Shown here one piece after another: positions 51,404-53,611 of a stretch of DNA of 53,611 nt; positions within the stretch are counted from its first letter, which is position 1, and each line of letters starts with the position of its first letter. The translations under genes and the position numbers were made by a program. This stretch comes from Cryptosporangium phraense (GTDB taxonomy: Bacteria; Actinomycetota; Actinomycetes; Mycobacteriales; Cryptosporangiaceae), in NCBI RefSeq assembly GCF_006912135.1, contig NZ_VIRS01000046.1, positions 1 through 53,611 on the forward strand, given 5' to 3'. Below the pieces are notes generated by a model. It did no database searches and was not told where the DNA came from. It saw only the letters and a list, made by a program, of their open reading frames with translations.

Positions 51404-52387
51404 TCAGGCGCGGCGGCGACCGGCGCGGCGGCCGAGTAGGTACGCGAAGAAGGCGACGATCGCGAGCAGGCCGAGCGCCTTTCGGGGCTCGCGAAGCTGG
51501 GCTTCGGCGACCGCCCGGGCCAGCGCGAGTGCGTCCAGAGCGCTGTCGTCCGCGGCGGGTTCGAAAGCAGGCGTCGAGGCGAAGGTGGTCGGGGCAGCGA
51601 CCGGGGGCGCGTCGGAGGCCGGAGCCGTGCCGGTTGCGGCCGCGGCGGCGGGCTCGCCGCCGGCGGAGACCGGCGCCGAGGACACGGCGGTGCCGTTGGC
51701 CGCGTCCACTTCGGCCGGCTCAGCGGTCACCGGAGCCGCCTTCACGGCCCGCTTCCGCGGTGCGGCCTTCCTCGCCTTTGCCCGATCTTCGGTGGCGGCC
51801 TCGGCCGCATCGCTGGAGACGCTCGCGGAGGCGGTGTCGCTCGCAGATACAGCGGCGATTTCGGGCCCGGGGCCGGCAGCGTCCGCGGCGGCAGCGTCCG
51901 CGGCGGTGGGGTCCGCGGCGGTGGGGTCCGCGGCGGTCGGGTCCGCGGCCAGGAGGGCCTGCAGGTTCCTCGCGAACTGGGTCATCATCTGCTCGGTCAC
52001 CGTGTTGATCACACCCTGACCCATCGCCGCCGCGCGTCCCGACAGGTTCACGTCCGCCGAGACCGTGCCGTGCGTCGTGATGCCGTCGGACGTCAGCGCC
52101 AGCTGCGCGGTCGCCTCCGCGGTGCCCTGGCCGCGCGCCTCTTTCGCCTTACCGCGCAGGACGGCCCGGTGGCCGGACGCGTCCCGCTCCACCACCTCTA
52201 ACTGTCCCTTGTACTGCATCGTCACCGGGCCGAGCTTGACCTTCATCCCGACCTGGTACGCGTCCTCGGACAGCGTGTTGAGCACCTGCGCGCCGGGCAG
52301 ACACGCGGCTACGCGCTCGAAGTCCATCAGCGTCGACCAGACCTGGTCGATCGGGGCGGTCACGTCGAACGCGCTGTCGAGCTGCAT
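51404..52387 (-). CDS. CoxG-like SRPBCC protein with long Ala-rich tail and membrane anchor
   Basis: 327 aa. Residues 1 to about 145 are the SRPBCC/CoxG domain: MQLDSAFDVTAPIDQVWSTL, CLPGAQVL, LGPVTMQYKGQLEV. A roughly 145-residue low-complexity region of Ala, Asp, Pro and Thr with AADPT repeats follows, then a hydrophobic helix (LGLLAIVAFFAYLLG) and a basic end. CoxG anchors or helps CO dehydrogenase-type molybdenum hydroxylases at the membrane (family knowledge). ATG at 52387 overlaps the stop of the CoxE-like gene by one base (TGATG). Confidence 0.88.
   Translation of the reverse strand: MQLDSAFDVTAPIDQVWSTLMDFERVAACLPGAQVLNTLSEDAYQVGMKVKLGPVTMQYKGQLEVVERDASGHRAVLRGKAKEARGQGTAEATAQLALTSDGITTHGTVSADVNLSGRAAAMGQGVINTVTEQMMTQFARNLQALLAADPTAADPTAADPTAADAAAADAAGPGPEIAAVSASDTASASVSSDAAEAATEDRAKARKAAPRKRAVKAAPVTAEPAEVDAANGTAVSSAPVSAGGEPAAAAATGTAPASDAPPVAAPTTFASTPAFEPAADDSALDALALARAVAEAQLREPRKALGLLAIVAFFAYLLGRRAGRRRA
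51881..51950. repeat. 15-bp tandem repeat within the CoxG-like gene
   Basis: About 4.6 copies of GTCCGCGGCGGTGGG-like units, encoding the in-frame AADPT repeats on the minus strand. Two copies are identical; the others differ at one to three bases. Confidence 0.8.
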
Positions 52388-53604
52388 CAATTCGATCCCT
52401 TCCGGTCAAACGAGACCGCGGCGGCGACCTCGCTCAGTGCGGCCAGGCTATGCCCGCTCACGAACGCGTCGCAGTACGGGAGCGCCGCGGCCATCCCGCC
52501 GACCTTCGGCGCGAACCCCGGAGCGGCCTTGCGCGGGTTGATCCAGACGATCCGGTAGGCGAGCCGCCGTAACCGCGCCATCTGCAACGCGACCTCCGAA
52601 GGCTCGTCCTGCGCCCAGCCGTCGGAGAGGATGACGACGACCGCACCCCGGGCGAGGCCGCGGCGGCCGTAGTCGTCGAGGAACCGGTGCAGCGACCCGG
52701 CCAGCCGGGTCCCGCCCGACCAGTCCGGCGCCGCCGACGCGGCTCGGGCCAGCGCCAGGTCCGGGTCGCGCCGGGCGAGCGGCCGGGTGAGCCGCGTCAG
52801 CCGCGTCGCGAACACGAACGCCTCGGCGCGCGCGCCGGCCACCGACCCGTGCAGCAGCGCCAGGAACACCCGCGTGTACGGCTCCATCGACCCCGACACG
52901 TCGCACAGCAGGACCAACGGCCGAGGCCGTCGCCTACGGCGCCGATGCACCAGTTCGACCGGATCCCCTCCGGTCTTCCGCGCGTTCCGTACGGTCTTGC
53001 GGACGTCGATCCGCTCGCCGTTCCTGGTGGACGCCCGGGAGCGGCGCGTCCGTCGGCGGGGCGTCGCCAGCACGACCTCGCGGACGACCCGGCGCACGGC
53101 CTCGATCTCGACGTCGGAGAGCTCGGCGAACGCGGTGTGCTGGAGCCGCTCGGCGGACGAGGCCAGAGCGGGCACCGCCCGGGGGTCGCCCGGGGCGCCG
53201 GCCCCTGCGCCCGAGTGCGTGCCCGAGCCGGACGGGGCCCGGTCGGCCGGCCGGTCGTCGGGCGGGGTCGGGCGCGTCTCGGACGGGACGTTGGGCAGCG
53301 GCGGGGCGGTGGGGTCGCCCCGGGAGTCGGCCAGGTCGACCGGGGGCTGGTCGTCGCCGAAGATCCGGGCGAAGACCGCGTCGAAGGGGGGAAGCTGGGT
53401 GCTGTCGGAGGCTAGCGTCGTGCGGGCGGTCCAGTAGAGACGGTCGCGGGTGTCCGGCGGGATCAGGCGCAGCGCCGCCGCGAAGCGGGCCGCCCGGTCC
53501 GGTCCGACCGGCACACCGGCCTCGTGCAACGCCCCCGCGAACCGAGCCGCCAGCACCGCCGGCTCCACCGAGATCCCGCGCCCCCGCCCACCCGCGCCCG
53601 CCAA
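52387..53604 (-). CDS. CoxE-like VWA domain protein (5' end uncertain, at window edge)
   Basis: At least about 400 aa. The N-terminal region (ARFAGALHEAGVPVGPDRAARF) is typical for CoxE. A Pro/Asp-rich middle leads to an Arg-rich segment and a VWA domain with the MIDAS sequence CDVSGSMEPY and later VVILSDGWAQDEP. CoxE, with the AAA protein CoxD, inserts the sulfurated Cu-Mo centre of CO dehydrogenase; relatives serve other Mo hydroxylases. Its stop overlaps the CoxG-like start, so they are coupled. The frame stays open to the window end; TTG at 53604 or a later GTG may be the start, or it may lie outside. Confidence 0.85.
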   Translation of the reverse strand: MAGAGGRGRGISVEPAVLAARFAGALHEAGVPVGPDRAARFAAALRLIPPDTRDRLYWTARTTLASDSTQLPPFDAVFARIFGDDQPPVDLADSRGDPTAPPLPNVPSETRPTPPDDRPADRAPSGSGTHSGAGAGAPGDPRAVPALASSAERLQHTAFAELSDVEIEAVRRVVREVVLATPRRRTRRSRASTRNGERIDVRKTVRNARKTGGDPVELVHRRRRRRPRPLVLLCDVSGSMEPYTRVFLALLHGSVAGARAEAFVFATRLTRLTRPLARRDPDLALARAASAAPDWSGGTRLAGSLHRFLDDYGRRGLARGAVVVILSDGWAQDEPSEVALQMARLRRLAYRIVWINPRKAAPGFAPKVGGMAAALPYCDAFVSGHSLAALSEVAAAVSFDRKGSN

Positions 53605-53611
53605 GCCCGGC

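Overview
The window is high-GC DNA with GTG/TTG starts, closely packed genes and many TetR/LacI/ECF regulators. It looks like a chromosome segment of a soil actinobacterium. The mix of conjugative-element remnants, a DUF397/XRE pair, an ECF42-type sigma factor and secreted polysaccharide enzymes suggests a filamentous lineage (Cryptosporangium/Frankia/Micromonosporales-like). That placement is inference. I saw no rRNA, tRNA or CRISPR array.

Region 1 (1-9.7 kb) holds a very large minus-strand signalling protein (Ser/Thr kinase, AAA/STAND ATPase, GAF domains, GGDEF), a membrane-anchored substrate-binding/VWA protein, a winged-helix protein and a DHH phosphoesterase. Region 2 (10-16.2 kb) holds secreted or surface proteins (a cutinase-PKD-FN3 protein with a C-terminal anchor, a small anchored protein, a clan GH-A glycoside hydrolase), an EF-hand protein and an APC permease. 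Region 3 (16.2-23.2 kb) is accessory in character: an IS5-like transposase remnant, an alpha/beta hydrolase and MFS exporter, a YCII/ECF42 pair, two genes resembling the cargo of actinomycete integrative conjugative elements (AICEs) without their FtsK-like translocase, and an XRE-DUF5753/DUF397 pair.

Region 4 (23.5-31.2 kb) is an efflux cluster (TetR, DHA2 MFS, HAE1-type RND) behind two adjacent 17-bp dyads, followed by an RpiB-like isomerase, a secreted orphan protein and adenylate kinase. Region 5 (31.2-38.1 kb) is a fatty acid/acyl-CoA catabolic block: SDR, acyl-CoA ligase, two TetR repressors, two acyl-CoA dehydrogenases and a DUF2203 protein. Region 6 (38.1-43.8 kb) carries a DUF6308 protein, a GST/hydroquinone reductase-like protein, a membrane-anchored LPMO divergent from a LacI regulator, a DUF3140 protein, an IS110 remnant and an unknown protein with two HTH-like segments.

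Region 7 (43.8-51.3 kb) is the most coherent system. A LacI regulator, a glutamine-amidotransferase-like protein and a DeoD-type purine nucleoside phosphorylase form one unit. A NitT/TauT-type ABC importer with two different permeases plus an adenosine-deaminase-family protein forms a second unit. The same 18-bp palindromic operator, in opposite orientation, sits beside the same -10-like hexamer at the head of both units, which predicts a LacI-controlled purine nucleoside/base uptake and salvage regulon. Region 8 (51.4 kb to the end) has CoxG- and CoxE-like genes, usually accessories of molybdenum hydroxylases; the CoxE-like gene runs to the window edge.
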